A stretch of 38,132 nt of DNA from Lachnospiraceae bacterium UBA7076 (GTDB taxonomy: Bacteria; Bacillota; Clostridia; Lachnospirales; Lachnospiraceae): positions 106,848 through 144,979 of the forward strand of contig DKZK01000035.1 of assembly GCA_002493625.1 (NCBI GenBank), in the 5' to 3' direction. Below the pieces are notes generated by a model that did no database searches, was not told the origin of the DNA, and worked only from the letters and a program-made list of their open reading frames with translations. A program made the position numbers and the translations under genes. How positions within the stretch are numbered: position 1 is the first letter of the stretch; each line of letters starts with the position of its first letter. Positions 15,549-24,148 of this stretch are shown here, piece by piece.

Positions 15549-17831
15549 ATGATTACACTTTATGACACGGGAGCATATTTATTAAACGGAAGCGAGCTTG
15601 TGAAGGCGGATTCCGAGGGCGAACATACACTGAAAAACAAAGGGATTCATATTACAAAGGTTGAAGCTGCAAAAAATACAATGGCGTACGATATATTGGA
15701 GAAGCATAATACATCAGGAAATATGGAGCAGCTTAAAATAAAATTTGATAAGCTCACGTCCCATGACATTACGTTTGTAGGCATTATACAGACGGCGAGA
15801 GCTTCGGGGCTTACTGAGTTTCCGATACCTTATGTTCTTACAAACTGCCACAACTCTCTCTGTGCAGTAGGCGGAACAATAAATGAGGATGACCATATGT
15901 TTGGACTTTCCTGCGCCAAGAAATACGGCGGCGTATACGTTCCTCCTCATCAGGCAGTCATCCATCAGTATGCGAGGGAAATGCTTGCAGAGTGCGGTGC
16001 CATGATACTTGGCTCCGACAGCCATACGAGATACGGCGCGCTTGGAACAATGGCAATCGGAGAAGGCGGCGGAGAGCTTGCAAAGCAGCTTTTAAAGAGA
16101 ACCTATGACGTTGCAAAGCCGGGCGTTGTCGCTATATATCTTGACGGCGAGGTTGCGAAGGGAGTAGGACCTCAGGACGTGGCGCTTGCAATTATCGGCG
16201 CAACCTTTAACTGCGGCTATGTCAAAAATAAGGTTATGGAGTTTGTGGGTCCGGGCATCGATAAGCTTTCTGCCGATTTCAGAATCGGCATTGACGTAAT
16301 GACGACGGAAACCACATGCCTTTCCTCCATCTGGAAAACAGATGATGAGATTAAGAGATGGTACGACGTGCATTACAGACCTGAGAGCTATAAGGAAATG
16401 AAGCCGGGTGACGTTGCATATTACGACGGAGTTGTATACGTTAATCTTTCAAAGATTAAGCCTATGATTGCAATGCCGTTCCACCCGAGCAACGTGTATA
16501 CCATTGAGGACTTAAATGCAAATCTTACGGATATACTTTGCGATGTTGAGAAAAAGGCGCTTGTATCCCTTGACGGAAAGGTTGACTTTACCCTTAAGGA
16601 CAAGGTAAGAGACGGAAAGCTTTACGTTGAGCAGGGCATTATTGCGGGCTGCGCAGGAGGCGGATATGAAAATATTGTTGACGCTGCAGACATTTTAAGA
16701 GGTCATAATATCGGCGCGGATGAGTTTACACTGAGCGTATATCCTGCAAGCACGCCTATTTACATGGAGCTTGCAAAAAATGGACGTCTTGCCGATCTGA
16801 TCGGAACGGGAGCTGTTGTAAAAACCGCATTTTGCGGACCATGCTTTGGCGCAGGGGACACTCCGGCAAACAATGCGTTCAGCATAAGACATTCAACGAG
16901 AAACTTCCCGAACAGGGAAGGCTCAAAAATACAAAACGGACAGATATCCTCCGTTGCGCTTATGGACGCCCGTTCCATTGCGGCAACGGCAGTAAACAAG
17001 GGCTACCTTACGTCTGCAACTGATTTGGACGTAGAGTACACGTCGCCAAAGTATTTCTTCGACAGGACCATATATGAAAACAGAGTATATAACGGAGTTG
17101 GAAAGGCGGACCGCTCCGTGGAGATAAAATTCGGACCGAACATAAAGGACTGGCCGGAAATGATTGCCCTTACGGACAATCTGCTGCTTAAGGTTGCATC
17201 GGTTATAAACGACCCTGTAACAACGACGGATGAGCTGATTCCTTCGGGAGAAACCTCCTCCTTCCGCTCAAATCCTCTGGGTCTTGCAGAGTTTACCCTT
17301 TCCAGAAAGGACCCGATGTACGTGGGACGGGCAAAGGCGGTGCAGGCCGTTGAAAAGGAGCGCGAAGCAGGCGGATGCCTCTGTAAGACGGATGATGAGC
17401 TTCATGATATTGTTCATACAATAAAGGAAAAATACCCTGACGTTAAGGGTAAAAATCTCGGATACGGCAGCACCATATTTGCCGTAAAGCCGGGAGACGG
17501 CTCTGCAAGGGAGCAGGCTGCCTCATGCCAGAAGGTGCTTGGAGGCTGGGCAAATATAGCAAAGGAGTACGCTACAAAGAGATACCGCTCAAACCTTATA
17601 AACTGGGGAATGCTTCCGTTTGTACTTGAGGAAGACTTCGAATTTGCGGTTGATGATTATATATTTGTGCCTGAAATAAGGTCTGCAATAATAAATAAAA
17701 ATGAAATTATAAAGGCTTATGTTGTAAATAAGGGCATGAAGGAGCTTGCGCTTAAGCTCGGTGATTTGACGGATGATGAGAGAGACATAATACTCTCTGG
17801 CTGTCTCATAAATTATTACAAGGAAAATTAA
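15549..17831 (+). CDS. Aconitase-superfamily hydratase
   Basis: This 760-residue protein belongs to the aconitase/isopropylmalate isomerase superfamily and resembles the poorly characterised YbhJ-type hydratases more than citrate-cycle AcnA/B. Visible marks are LTNCHNSLCAVGG, the GSDSHTRYGALGTMAIGEGGGE segment (the Asp/His and glycine-rich substrate loop), IIAGCAGGGYENI, FCGPCFGAGDTPAN (cluster cysteines), and the C-terminal swivel with GDGSAREQAA and RYRSNLINWGMLPF. A 4Fe-4S dehydratase is therefore likely. The substrate is unknown: no other citrate-cycle gene is near, and it appears to be transcribed alone or after the pair at 13473-15535 (13 bases between, with GGAGG). Confidence 0.85.
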   Translation: MITLYDTGAYLLNGSELVKADSEGEHTLKNKGIHITKVEAAKNTMAYDILEKHNTSGNMEQLKIKFDKLTSHDITFVGIIQTARASGLTEFPIPYVLTNCHNSLCAVGGTINEDDHMFGLSCAKKYGGVYVPPHQAVIHQYAREMLAECGAMILGSDSHTRYGALGTMAIGEGGGELAKQLLKRTYDVAKPGVVAIYLDGEVAKGVGPQDVALAIIGATFNCGYVKNKVMEFVGPGIDKLSADFRIGIDVMTTETTCLSSIWKTDDEIKRWYDVHYRPESYKEMKPGDVAYYDGVVYVNLSKIKPMIAMPFHPSNVYTIEDLNANLTDILCDVEKKALVSLDGKVDFTLKDKVRDGKLYVEQGIIAGCAGGGYENIVDAADILRGHNIGADEFTLSVYPASTPIYMELAKNGRLADLIGTGAVVKTAFCGPCFGAGDTPANNAFSIRHSTRNFPNREGSKIQNGQISSVALMDARSIAATAVNKGYLTSATDLDVEYTSPKYFFDRTIYENRVYNGVGKADRSVEIKFGPNIKDWPEMIALTDNLLLKVASVINDPVTTTDELIPSGETSSFRSNPLGLAEFTLSRKDPMYVGRAKAVQAVEKEREAGGCLCKTDDELHDIVHTIKEKYPDVKGKNLGYGSTIFAVKPGDGSAREQAASCQKVLGGWANIAKEYATKRYRSNLINWGMLPFVLEEDFEFAVDDYIFVPEIRSAIINKNEIIKAYVVNKGMKELALKLGDLTDDERDIILSGCLINYYKEN

Positions 17832-17865
17832 TTAAAAATACAATATTTTTGGCATTATGTTGTAG

Positions 17866-17897
17866 AAAAAGTATACCCTTATGTGGTATACTTTTTT
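17866..17897 (+). terminator. Terminator after the hydratase gene
   Basis: AAAAAGTATACC (17866-17877) pairs with GGTATACTTTTT (17885-17896), with a seven-base loop and flanking A and T runs. It could act in both directions. Confidence 0.88.
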
Positions 17898-17971
17898 CTA
17901 AATATAGCTTTAATTAATTTTTTGATTTGATATGCGGTTATCATCAAATAATAATGAAAGGAGGTCTATAT

Positions 17972-18397
17972 ATGATAGTAGTATGGTTGGTTGTGTCAGC
18001 GGCGCTTATTGTTGCTGAGATTATATCGCTTGGGCTTACTACCATATGGTTTGCCATAGGAGCTCTGGCTGCGGCGCTTGCAGCTTTTCTTGGAGCAGGC
18101 ATAAGCATACAGCTTATCGTTTTTGCAGTGCTTTCTGTTGTGTTCCTTGTATTTACGGCGCCGGTGGCAAGAAAGCATTTTATGAGACAGCCGGAAAAAA
18201 CAAATGTTGAAGGTCTTATAGGAAAGATCGGAGTAGTTACAGACGCTATTGATAATCTGAAATCTGAGGGAACGGTTATCCTGAACGGTCAGGAGTGGTC
18301 AGCACGTTCTGAAAGCGGGGAAAACATCGAGAAGGATTGCAGGGTTTCTGTTGTGTCAATAAGCGGAGTGAAGCTGATCGTAAAGAGGGAAGCTTAA
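17972..18397 (+). CDS. NfeD-like membrane protein
   Basis: This 141-residue protein has two to three membrane helices (residues 1-65) followed by a cytosolic or periplasmic-side OB-fold (GLIGKIGVVTDAI, then NGQEWSARSE, then VSVVSISGVKLIVK), the layout of short NfeD proteins. NfeD proteins pair with SPFH proteins, and here the SPFH gene follows after 29 bases. ATG 17972 has AAAGGAGG 7 bases upstream. A role in membrane-domain organisation is inferred from the family. Confidence 0.88.
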   Translation: MIVVWLVVSAALIVAEIISLGLTTIWFAIGALAAALAAFLGAGISIQLIVFAVLSVVFLVFTAPVARKHFMRQPEKTNVEGLIGKIGVVTDAIDNLKSEGTVILNGQEWSARSESGENIEKDCRVSVVSISGVKLIVKREA

Positions 18398-18426
18398 AAA
18401 TTTTAAAAATATCAGGAGGATAAACA

Positions 18427-19371
18427 ATGTCAGGCGGACAAATTTTTATTTTATTTTTAGTATTTCTTGTAATTATTGTGGTGGCAAGCTCAATCCGGAT
18501 TGTACCACAAGCGCATGCTTATGTTATTGAGAGACTTGGAACCTATCAGGCTACATGGTCGGTGGGCTTTCATATGAAGTGGCCTGTTTTCGATAAAATT
18601 GCAGAGCGAATTTCACTTAAGGAGCAGGTTGTGGATTTTGCGCCTCAGCCGGTTATCACAAAGGACAATGTCACAATGCGTATCGATACGGTTGTGTTTT
18701 TTCAGATTACAGATCCCAAGCTTTTTGCATACGGGGTTGAGAGACCTATCATGGCGATTGAGAACCTTACGGCAACAACCCTCAGAAATATAATCGGTGA
18801 TCTGGAGCTTGACCAGACCCTTACATCAAGAGAGACAATAAACACAAAGATGAGGGCAACCCTCGATGTGGCGACCGACCCTTGGGGAATTAAGGTCAAC
18901 CGTGTGGAGCTTAAGAACATCATTCCTCCTGCAGCCATACAGGATGCCATGGAGAAGCAGATGAAGGCGGAGCGTGAGAGACGTGAGCAGATCCTTATTG
19001 CAGAAGGCGAGAAAAAATCCGCAATTCTTCGTGCAGAGGGACAGAAGGAATCGCTTATACTTTCCGCAGAGGCAGAAAAGCAGTCCGCAATTCTTCGCGC
19101 TGAGGCAACAAAGGAGGCTACAATCCGCCGCGCGGAAGGTGAGGCTCAGGCTATCTTGACGGTGCAGAGGGCAAATGCAGACGGTATAAAGTTCTTGAAT
19201 GAGGCTGCGCCTGAAACGGCAGTTCTTACTCTTAAGAGTCTTGAGGCATTTTCCAAGGCGGCAGACGGAAAGGCTACAAAGCTTATTATTCCGTCAGAGA
19301 TTGCAAGCATTGCAGGGCTTGCGTCTTCACTTACTGAAATAGCAGTTGATAAGAAGGAGACTAAGGCATAG
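18427..19371 (+). CDS. SPFH/stomatin-like protein (QmcA type)
   Basis: This 314-residue protein has an N-terminal membrane anchor (residues 5-22), an SPFH/band-7 domain (IVPQAHAYVIERLGTY through GIKVNRVELKNIIPP) and a long AE-rich coiled coil at about 170-245 built of repeated ILRAEG / ILSAEA units. A short hydrophobic C-terminal segment follows (IPSEIASIAGLASSL). Such proteins oligomerise into membrane microdomain scaffolds. Its pairing with NfeD upstream is a classic arrangement. Confidence 0.92.
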   Translation: MSGGQIFILFLVFLVIIVVASSIRIVPQAHAYVIERLGTYQATWSVGFHMKWPVFDKIAERISLKEQVVDFAPQPVITKDNVTMRIDTVVFFQITDPKLFAYGVERPIMAIENLTATTLRNIIGDLELDQTLTSRETINTKMRATLDVATDPWGIKVNRVELKNIIPPAAIQDAMEKQMKAERERREQILIAEGEKKSAILRAEGQKESLILSAEAEKQSAILRAEATKEATIRRAEGEAQAILTVQRANADGIKFLNEAAPETAVLTLKSLEAFSKAADGKATKLIIPSEIASIAGLASSLTEIAVDKKETKA

Positions 19372-19399
19372 GTTTCCGGTCTCTTGTTTAGGAGGACAT

Positions 19400-19804
19400 A
19401 TGAAAAGCTTAATGAGTTTTCTGCTGGGTATTGTGCTTACAATTGTGGGGGCAGTGTTGTTTTTGTCTAATGTAAGAGTTACAACCTTTACATTTTTCTA
19501 CAGATACAGGGAAGTGAATGTGACGGCAATCCTTATGCTTCTTATGTGTATATTCTTTGTTGCCTACATTGTATATTCAAACTTTGTTACGGGACTTATA
19601 CTTGGAGTTTTGTTTTTACTGTTTATCATTTCAATTATACTCAGCATGAAATTCCACATCATGTATATGTCTGCCTTTGAGGTGATTCTTATTCTGATGA
19701 CCTTTTTCGGAGGAATCGGGCTTACGCTCAGAGGAATTGTACATTCAAGGAGTGAGCTTGGCGGTGATGGCAGCAACATCAATGACAAGGTGAATCGTAA
19801 ATAA
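19400..19804 (+). CDS. Small four-helix membrane protein, unknown function
   Basis: This 134-residue protein has about four hydrophobic helices (residues 3-22, 42-60, 62-82 and 92-112) and a polar C-terminal tail. No known domain was recognised. It starts at 19400 after GGAGG at 19391-19395 and follows the SPFH gene by 28 bases, so it is likely a partner in the same membrane module. Confidence 0.75.
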   Translation: MKSLMSFLLGIVLTIVGAVLFLSNVRVTTFTFFYRYREVNVTAILMLLMCIFFVAYIVYSNFVTGLILGVLFLLFIISIILSMKFHIMYMSAFEVILILMTFFGGIGLTLRGIVHSRSELGGDGSNINDKVNRK

Positions 19805-19821
19805 CAGGAGGATAACATCAG

Positions 19822-20193
19822 ATGGCTGATAAGCTTGAATTACAAAAAGAGGCGCTTTCCCAGCTTGTGGATTACAGCGAGCATATAATGAAAGCCACTA
19901 GGGACGTTATAAAAGAGTTTCGGGGGGACAAAAAAAAGGATACGGACGAGATGTTTAATCTCGTTATCCAGGGGATAAACTGGGAGATAGAGGTTTTTAA
20001 CAATTGTGAACAGCTTATAAATACACAAAAAACATATGTTGATAAAAGTAAGATGGCTGTCGCAGTGGGAAGACTTGGAGAGGTGCTTCAGGAGAAGGAT
20101 GATATTAAGACAGCTGCGTGCCTTGAGGTTGACTTTCTGCCGTTTTTGGAAAAAATGCTGGAGGCGGGGAGGAATATTGCTGCGCAGGTATAA
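19822..20193 (+). CDS. Small helical cytosolic protein, unknown function
   Basis: This 123-residue, all-helical, charged protein has no membrane segment. The sequence shows amphipathic helices (ALSQLVDYSEHIMKATRDVI, then VFNNCEQLIN) and no catalytic motif. It is co-transcribed with the NfeD/SPFH genes (17-base gap, AGGAGG site). It may be a cytosolic adaptor for that module, by context only. Confidence 0.7.
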   Translation: MADKLELQKEALSQLVDYSEHIMKATRDVIKEFRGDKKKDTDEMFNLVIQGINWEIEVFNNCEQLINTQKTYVDKSKMAVAVGRLGEVLQEKDDIKTAACLEVDFLPFLEKMLEAGRNIAAQV

Positions 20194-20234
20194 TAAATGT
20201 ACAAAAATTAATATAAAAATTGTACAAAAACTAT

Positions 20235-20262
20235 TTCAAATATTTACTATTAATGTTATAAT
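20235..20262 (+). promoter_or_regulatory. Probable promoter for the glg operon
   Basis: A perfect TATAAT (20257-20262) is preceded by a weak -35, TTCAAA (20235-20240), with 16 bases between. Two TGTACAAAAA repeats lie just upstream (around 20197 and 20221) and may be regulatory. Confidence 0.5.
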
Positions 20263-20294
20263 ATAACTAAATTATGCTAAAAAGGGGTGACTAT

Positions 20295-21563
20295 ATGATT
20301 AAAAAAGAAATGATCGCCATGCTTTTAGCAGGTGGACAAGGAAGCCGTCTGGGTGTTTTGACTTCCAAGCTTGCTAAGCCGGCTGTAGCTTTTGGAGGAA
20401 AATACAAGATTATTGACTTTCCGCTCAGTAACTGTATTAATTCCGGAGTTGATACTGTGGGTGTCCTTACACAGTACAGACCATTAAGACTTAACCAGCA
20501 TATCGGTATCGGTATGCCGTGGGATTTGGATAGAAGCGTAGGCGGTGTCACCGTGCTTCCGCCATACGAGAAAAGTACAAACAGTCAGTGGTACACGGGT
20601 ACTGCCAATGCTATATATCAGAATTTGGAATATATTGATTATTACAATCCTGATTACGTGCTTATTTTATCGGGAGACCATATCTATAAGATGGATTACG
20701 AGAATATGCTTGATTTTCATAAGTCGAGCAAGGCGGATGTCACACTTGCAACATATCAGGTTCCGATGGAGGAGGCAAGCAGATTCGGTGTGGTTATTAC
20801 TGACGAGTCGGGCTGCATCATGGAATTTGAGGAAAAACCGGAAAATCCAAGAAGCAATAAGGCATCCATGGGAATTTACATTTTCAACTGGAAGCTTCTT
20901 CGGGAGGCGCTTGTTGTCATGAAGGATCAGCCGGAATGTGATTTCGGCAAGCATATCATTCCATATTGTCATGAGCATGGAAGCAAGATTTGCGCTTATG
21001 ATTACAAGGGTTACTGGAAGGATGTAGGAACGTTGGGTTCATATTGGGAGGCCAATATGGAGCTTGTTGACATTATCCCTGAATTCAATCTTTACGAGGA
21101 ATTCTGGAGAATATACACAAAGAGCGATATTCTTCCTCCACAGTATATAGCGCCTGAGGGTTCGGTTACAAAGAGTATTGTAGGTGAGGGTACTGAAGTT
21201 TACGGAGAGGTTGAAAAGTCGGTTATCGGATCGGGAGTTTCCATAGGCAAGGGCGCCGTAGTAAGAAATTCAATTATAATGAACGGCGTTAAAATAGGTG
21301 ACGGCGCAGTTATAGATAAAGCGATAATCGCTGAGGATGTTGTTGTGGGAGAAAATACCGAGCTGGGAGTTGGAAATGAGGCTCCGAATGAGCTCGCACC
21401 GCATATTTACGCATATGGGCTTGTAACGATAGGTGAAAACTCAACCATACCTGCCGGAGTAAAAATTGGCAAGAATGTTGCAATCTTTGGCGAGACAACT
21501 ATTGACGAGTATCCGGACGGATTATTAAAGAGTGGTTCAAGCATAATAAAGGCAGGTGAGTAA
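20295..21563 (+). CDS. glgC: Glucose-1-phosphate adenylyltransferase, catalytic subunit
   Basis: GlgC makes ADP-glucose from ATP and glucose-1-phosphate, the committed step of bacterial glycogen synthesis. The 422 residues include LLAGGQGSRLGVLT (nucleotide loop), KPAVAFGGKYKIIDFPLSN, ILSGDHIYKMDY, GVV..FEEKP and a C-terminal left-handed beta-helix with hexapeptide repeats (GEGTEVYG, GDGAVIDKAII). ATG 20295 has AAGGGGTG upstream; a start at 20274 lacks a ribosome binding site. glgD follows after two bases, and GlgC/GlgD proteins of Firmicutes form a mixed tetramer. Confidence 0.96.
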   Translation: MIKKEMIAMLLAGGQGSRLGVLTSKLAKPAVAFGGKYKIIDFPLSNCINSGVDTVGVLTQYRPLRLNQHIGIGMPWDLDRSVGGVTVLPPYEKSTNSQWYTGTANAIYQNLEYIDYYNPDYVLILSGDHIYKMDYENMLDFHKSSKADVTLATYQVPMEEASRFGVVITDESGCIMEFEEKPENPRSNKASMGIYIFNWKLLREALVVMKDQPECDFGKHIIPYCHEHGSKICAYDYKGYWKDVGTLGSYWEANMELVDIIPEFNLYEEFWRIYTKSDILPPQYIAPEGSVTKSIVGEGTEVYGEVEKSVIGSGVSIGKGAVVRNSIIMNGVKIGDGAVIDKAIIAEDVVVGENTELGVGNEAPNELAPHIYAYGLVTIGENSTIPAGVKIGKNVAIFGETTIDEYPDGLLKSGSSIIKAGE

Positions 21564-21565
21564 AT

Positions 21566-22690
21566 ATGAGAGCAGTCGGTATTATTTTAGCAGGCGGCGG
21601 AAGCAATAGAATGGGAGATTTGTCAGCAAAGAGAGCAGTTGCTGCAATGCCTATAGTGGGAAGCTACAGAGCCATAGACTTTACATTGTCAAATATGACA
21701 AATTCACACATTCAGAAGGTTGCCGTATATACACAGTACAATTCACGTTCATTAAACGAACACCTTAATTCTGCAAAATGGTGGGATTTTGGAAGAAAAC
21801 AGGGTGGTCTTTATGTATTTACACCGACCATTACGGCTACAAACAGCTATTGGTATAAGGGTACGGCAGATGCGCTTTACCAGAATATTAATTTCCTTAA
21901 GTCGGCCCATGAGCCATACGTTGTTATAGCCTCAGGTGATGCTGTATACAAGATGGATTATAATAAGGTGCTTGAGGAGCATATTACAACGGGAGCGGAT
22001 ATAACCATAGTATGCAAGGATATAGAGCCGGGGGATGACGACATAAGCAGGTTTGGTGTCGTAAAGCTTGCAGACGACAACAGGGTTATCGGCTTTGAGG
22101 AAAAGCCTCTTGTGGCAGAGACGAACACCGCATCAATCGGTGTTTATGTAGTGAGAAGAAGACAGCTTATAGAGCTTCTTGAAACCTGCGCTGCAGAGGG
22201 ACGGAGTGATTTTGTCAATGACATTCTTGTAAGATACAAGAGTGTTAAAAAGATATATGCCTACAAGCTGGAGTCATATTGGAGAAACATAGGAAGCGTT
22301 GAGTCATACTTCAAGACCAATATGGATTTCCTGAAAAAAGACATCAGGGACTACTTCTTCCGGGAGTATCCAGAGGTTTATTCAAAGGTTGAGGATTTAC
22401 CTCCTGCAAAATATAACGGCGATGCAGTGGTAAATAACAGTCTGGTTGCAAGCGGATGTATTGTAAACGGAACCGTTGAAGATTCCATATTGTTCAAGAA
22501 GGTATATGTCGGCAATAACTGCGTGATTAAGAATTCCATTATACTGAACGACGTTCATATCGGCGATAACTGTTATATTGAAAACTGTATTGTTGAGAGC
22601 AGGGATACACTTCGCGCCAATACAGTCAGGACAGGCGAGCCGGATGATATCAAGGTTATTGTGGAAAAAAACTTTAGGTACGCACTGTAA
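21566..22690 (+). CDS. glgD: Glucose-1-phosphate adenylyltransferase, GlgD subunit
   Basis: This 374-residue GlgC paralogue has IILAGGGSNRMGDLS in place of the consensus GGxGxRL loop, and IASGDAVYKMDY in place of SGDHIY. This is as expected for GlgD, a subunit that raises GlgC activity but is poorly active alone. A beta-helix closes the protein (DAVVNNSLVASGCIVNG, then IENCIVESRD). It is translationally coupled to glgC. Confidence 0.94.
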   Translation: MRAVGIILAGGGSNRMGDLSAKRAVAAMPIVGSYRAIDFTLSNMTNSHIQKVAVYTQYNSRSLNEHLNSAKWWDFGRKQGGLYVFTPTITATNSYWYKGTADALYQNINFLKSAHEPYVVIASGDAVYKMDYNKVLEEHITTGADITIVCKDIEPGDDDISRFGVVKLADDNRVIGFEEKPLVAETNTASIGVYVVRRRQLIELLETCAAEGRSDFVNDILVRYKSVKKIYAYKLESYWRNIGSVESYFKTNMDFLKKDIRDYFFREYPEVYSKVEDLPPAKYNGDAVVNNSLVASGCIVNGTVEDSILFKKVYVGNNCVIKNSIILNDVHIGDNCYIENCIVESRDTLRANTVRTGEPDDIKVIVEKNFRYAL

Positions 22691-22718
22691 AAAAGTATAT
22701 GGCTAAAGGGGGATTTGT

Positions 22719-22988
22719 ATGCAGATTACGGATGTAAGAGTAAGAAAGGTTACAAAGGAAGGTAAAATGAAGGCGATAGTATCCATTACGATTGACAATG
22801 AATTTGTCGTTCATGACATCAAGGTCATTGAGGGAGAAAAGGGATTATTTATTGCCATGCCGAGCAGAAAGGCTTCTGACGGAGAGTATCGTGATATCGC
22901 TCATCCGATTAACTCAGAAACCAGAGACAAAATACAGTCACTCATACTGAAAGCGTATGAGGAAACTGCCAGTGAGACGGAAGAATAG
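22719..22988 (+). CDS. spoVG: SpoVG family regulator
   Basis: SpoVG is a small nucleic-acid-binding regulator of septation, sporulation and virulence in Firmicutes. The 89 residues have the family signature from MQITDVRVRKV, through ITIDNEFVVHDIKVIEG, to IAMPSRKASDGEYRDIAHPI. It follows glgD by 28 bases with an AAAGGGGG site, so it may be read from the glg promoter as well as its own. Confidence 0.95.
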   Translation: MQITDVRVRKVTKEGKMKAIVSITIDNEFVVHDIKVIEGEKGLFIAMPSRKASDGEYRDIAHPINSETRDKIQSLILKAYEETASETEE

Positions 22989-23030
22989 CAGATTATGAAT
23001 ACGGGAGCGTTGACATGCTCCTGTTTGGGA

Positions 23031-23097
23031 AAAGGGTTGCCGCAATATCCGGAGGTCACATTATGTGATTTGATATGTGACAGCCCTTTTGATTTTA
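23031..23097 (+). terminator. Possible terminator after spoVG
   Basis: AAAAGGGTTG (23031-23040) can pair with CAGCCCTTTT (23082-23091, one G-T wobble), with an inner TCACAT/ATGTGA stem and a tail of TTTTGATTTT. The structure is imperfect, so partial readthrough into hprK is possible. Confidence 0.45.
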
Positions 23098-23119
23098 AGT
23101 TTTTGTATGGAGGCATAAA

Positions 23120-24064
23120 ATGGAAGAAGAATACAGCGTAACGGTGACAGAGCTTATTGAGAAAATGAGGCTTGTAAATCATACACCTGAAATTGATACG
23201 GACAAAATACTGATAAAGGACCCGAATATGAATCGTCCGGCAGTCCAGCTTGCAGGCTTTTTTGAGCATTTTGACGCCGCAAGGGTGCAGATTTGCGGAA
23301 ATGTAGAATATGCCTACATAGCAAATATGCATACGGAGGAGGAAAATGTTGAGATTTTTGACAAGCTCTTTGCATACAAAATTCCATGCCTTATATTTTG
23401 CAGAAATATAACGCCCTTTGATTTCATTATTGAGGCGGGAAAAAGACATGGCATTCCCATTCTTACGGACAAGTGTGAGACAACCTCTGAGTTTGTTCAC
23501 GAGATAGTAAAGTGGCTTCATGTTAAGCTTGCGCCAAGAATTTCAATCCATGCGGTTCTGGTTGATGTATATGGCGAGGGCGTGCTTATCATGGGAGACA
23601 GCGGAATCGGTAAAAGTGAGGCTGCCCTTGAGCTTATAAGGAGAGGACACCGTCTTGTGTCGGATGACGTTGTGGAGATAAAAAAGGTAAGTGACGAGAC
23701 GCTTGTGGGAAGCGCCCCTGACATTACGAGACATTTTATCGAGCTCAGAGGTATCGGCATTATTGACGTAAAAACAATGTTTGGAGTTGAGTGCGTTAAA
23801 AATACAAAAAATATTGATCTGGTCGTTAATCTGGAGGAATGGAATAAGGAGGCAAACTACGACAGACTTGGTCTGGAGGATCAGTATACGGAGTTTCTTG
23901 GCAATAAGGTTGTCAGCCATTCCATACCGATTCGTCCGGGAAGAAATATAGCGGTTATAGTAGAGTCCGCCGCGGTAAATCACAGACAGAAGAAGATGGG
24001 CTATAATGCCGCGCAGGAGCTGTATAACAGAGTAACGCAGAATATTGCCAAAAATTCAAAGTAA
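23120..24064 (+). CDS. hprK: HPr kinase/phosphorylase
   Basis: HprK phosphorylates HPr (and Crh) on Ser46 when glycolytic intermediates are high, and removes the phosphate when they fall. It is the sensor of carbon catabolite control in Firmicutes. The 314 residues show the N-terminal regulatory domain, the Walker A motif GDSGIGKS at 159-166, the following RRGHRLVSDDVVEI and the signature ELRGIGIIDVKTMFG. A likely substrate is encoded downstream at 27823. The ribosome binding site is GGAGG before ATG 23120. Confidence 0.96.
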   Translation: MEEEYSVTVTELIEKMRLVNHTPEIDTDKILIKDPNMNRPAVQLAGFFEHFDAARVQICGNVEYAYIANMHTEEENVEIFDKLFAYKIPCLIFCRNITPFDFIIEAGKRHGIPILTDKCETTSEFVHEIVKWLHVKLAPRISIHAVLVDVYGEGVLIMGDSGIGKSEAALELIRRGHRLVSDDVVEIKKVSDETLVGSAPDITRHFIELRGIGIIDVKTMFGVECVKNTKNIDLVVNLEEWNKEANYDRLGLEDQYTEFLGNKVVSHSIPIRPGRNIAVIVESAAVNHRQKKMGYNAAQELYNRVTQNIAKNSK

Positions 24065-24070
24065 TACCAA

Positions 24071-24116
24071 TTATATTGAACAACGGACGTTGCCGAAAAA
24101 GGAGTTTGGCAAACGC
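24071..24116 (+). repeat. Dispersed repeat copy before glcK
   Basis: TTATATTGAACAACGGACGT and the next 25 bases (GAAAAAGGAGTTTGGCAAACG) match the segment before yqeG (6088-6130) and, over TATTGxACAACGGACGT, the right end and flank of the element at 32350-32487. Confidence 0.6.
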
Positions 24117-24148
24117 TTAACTGATTATATTAGTAGGAGGATAAAAAA

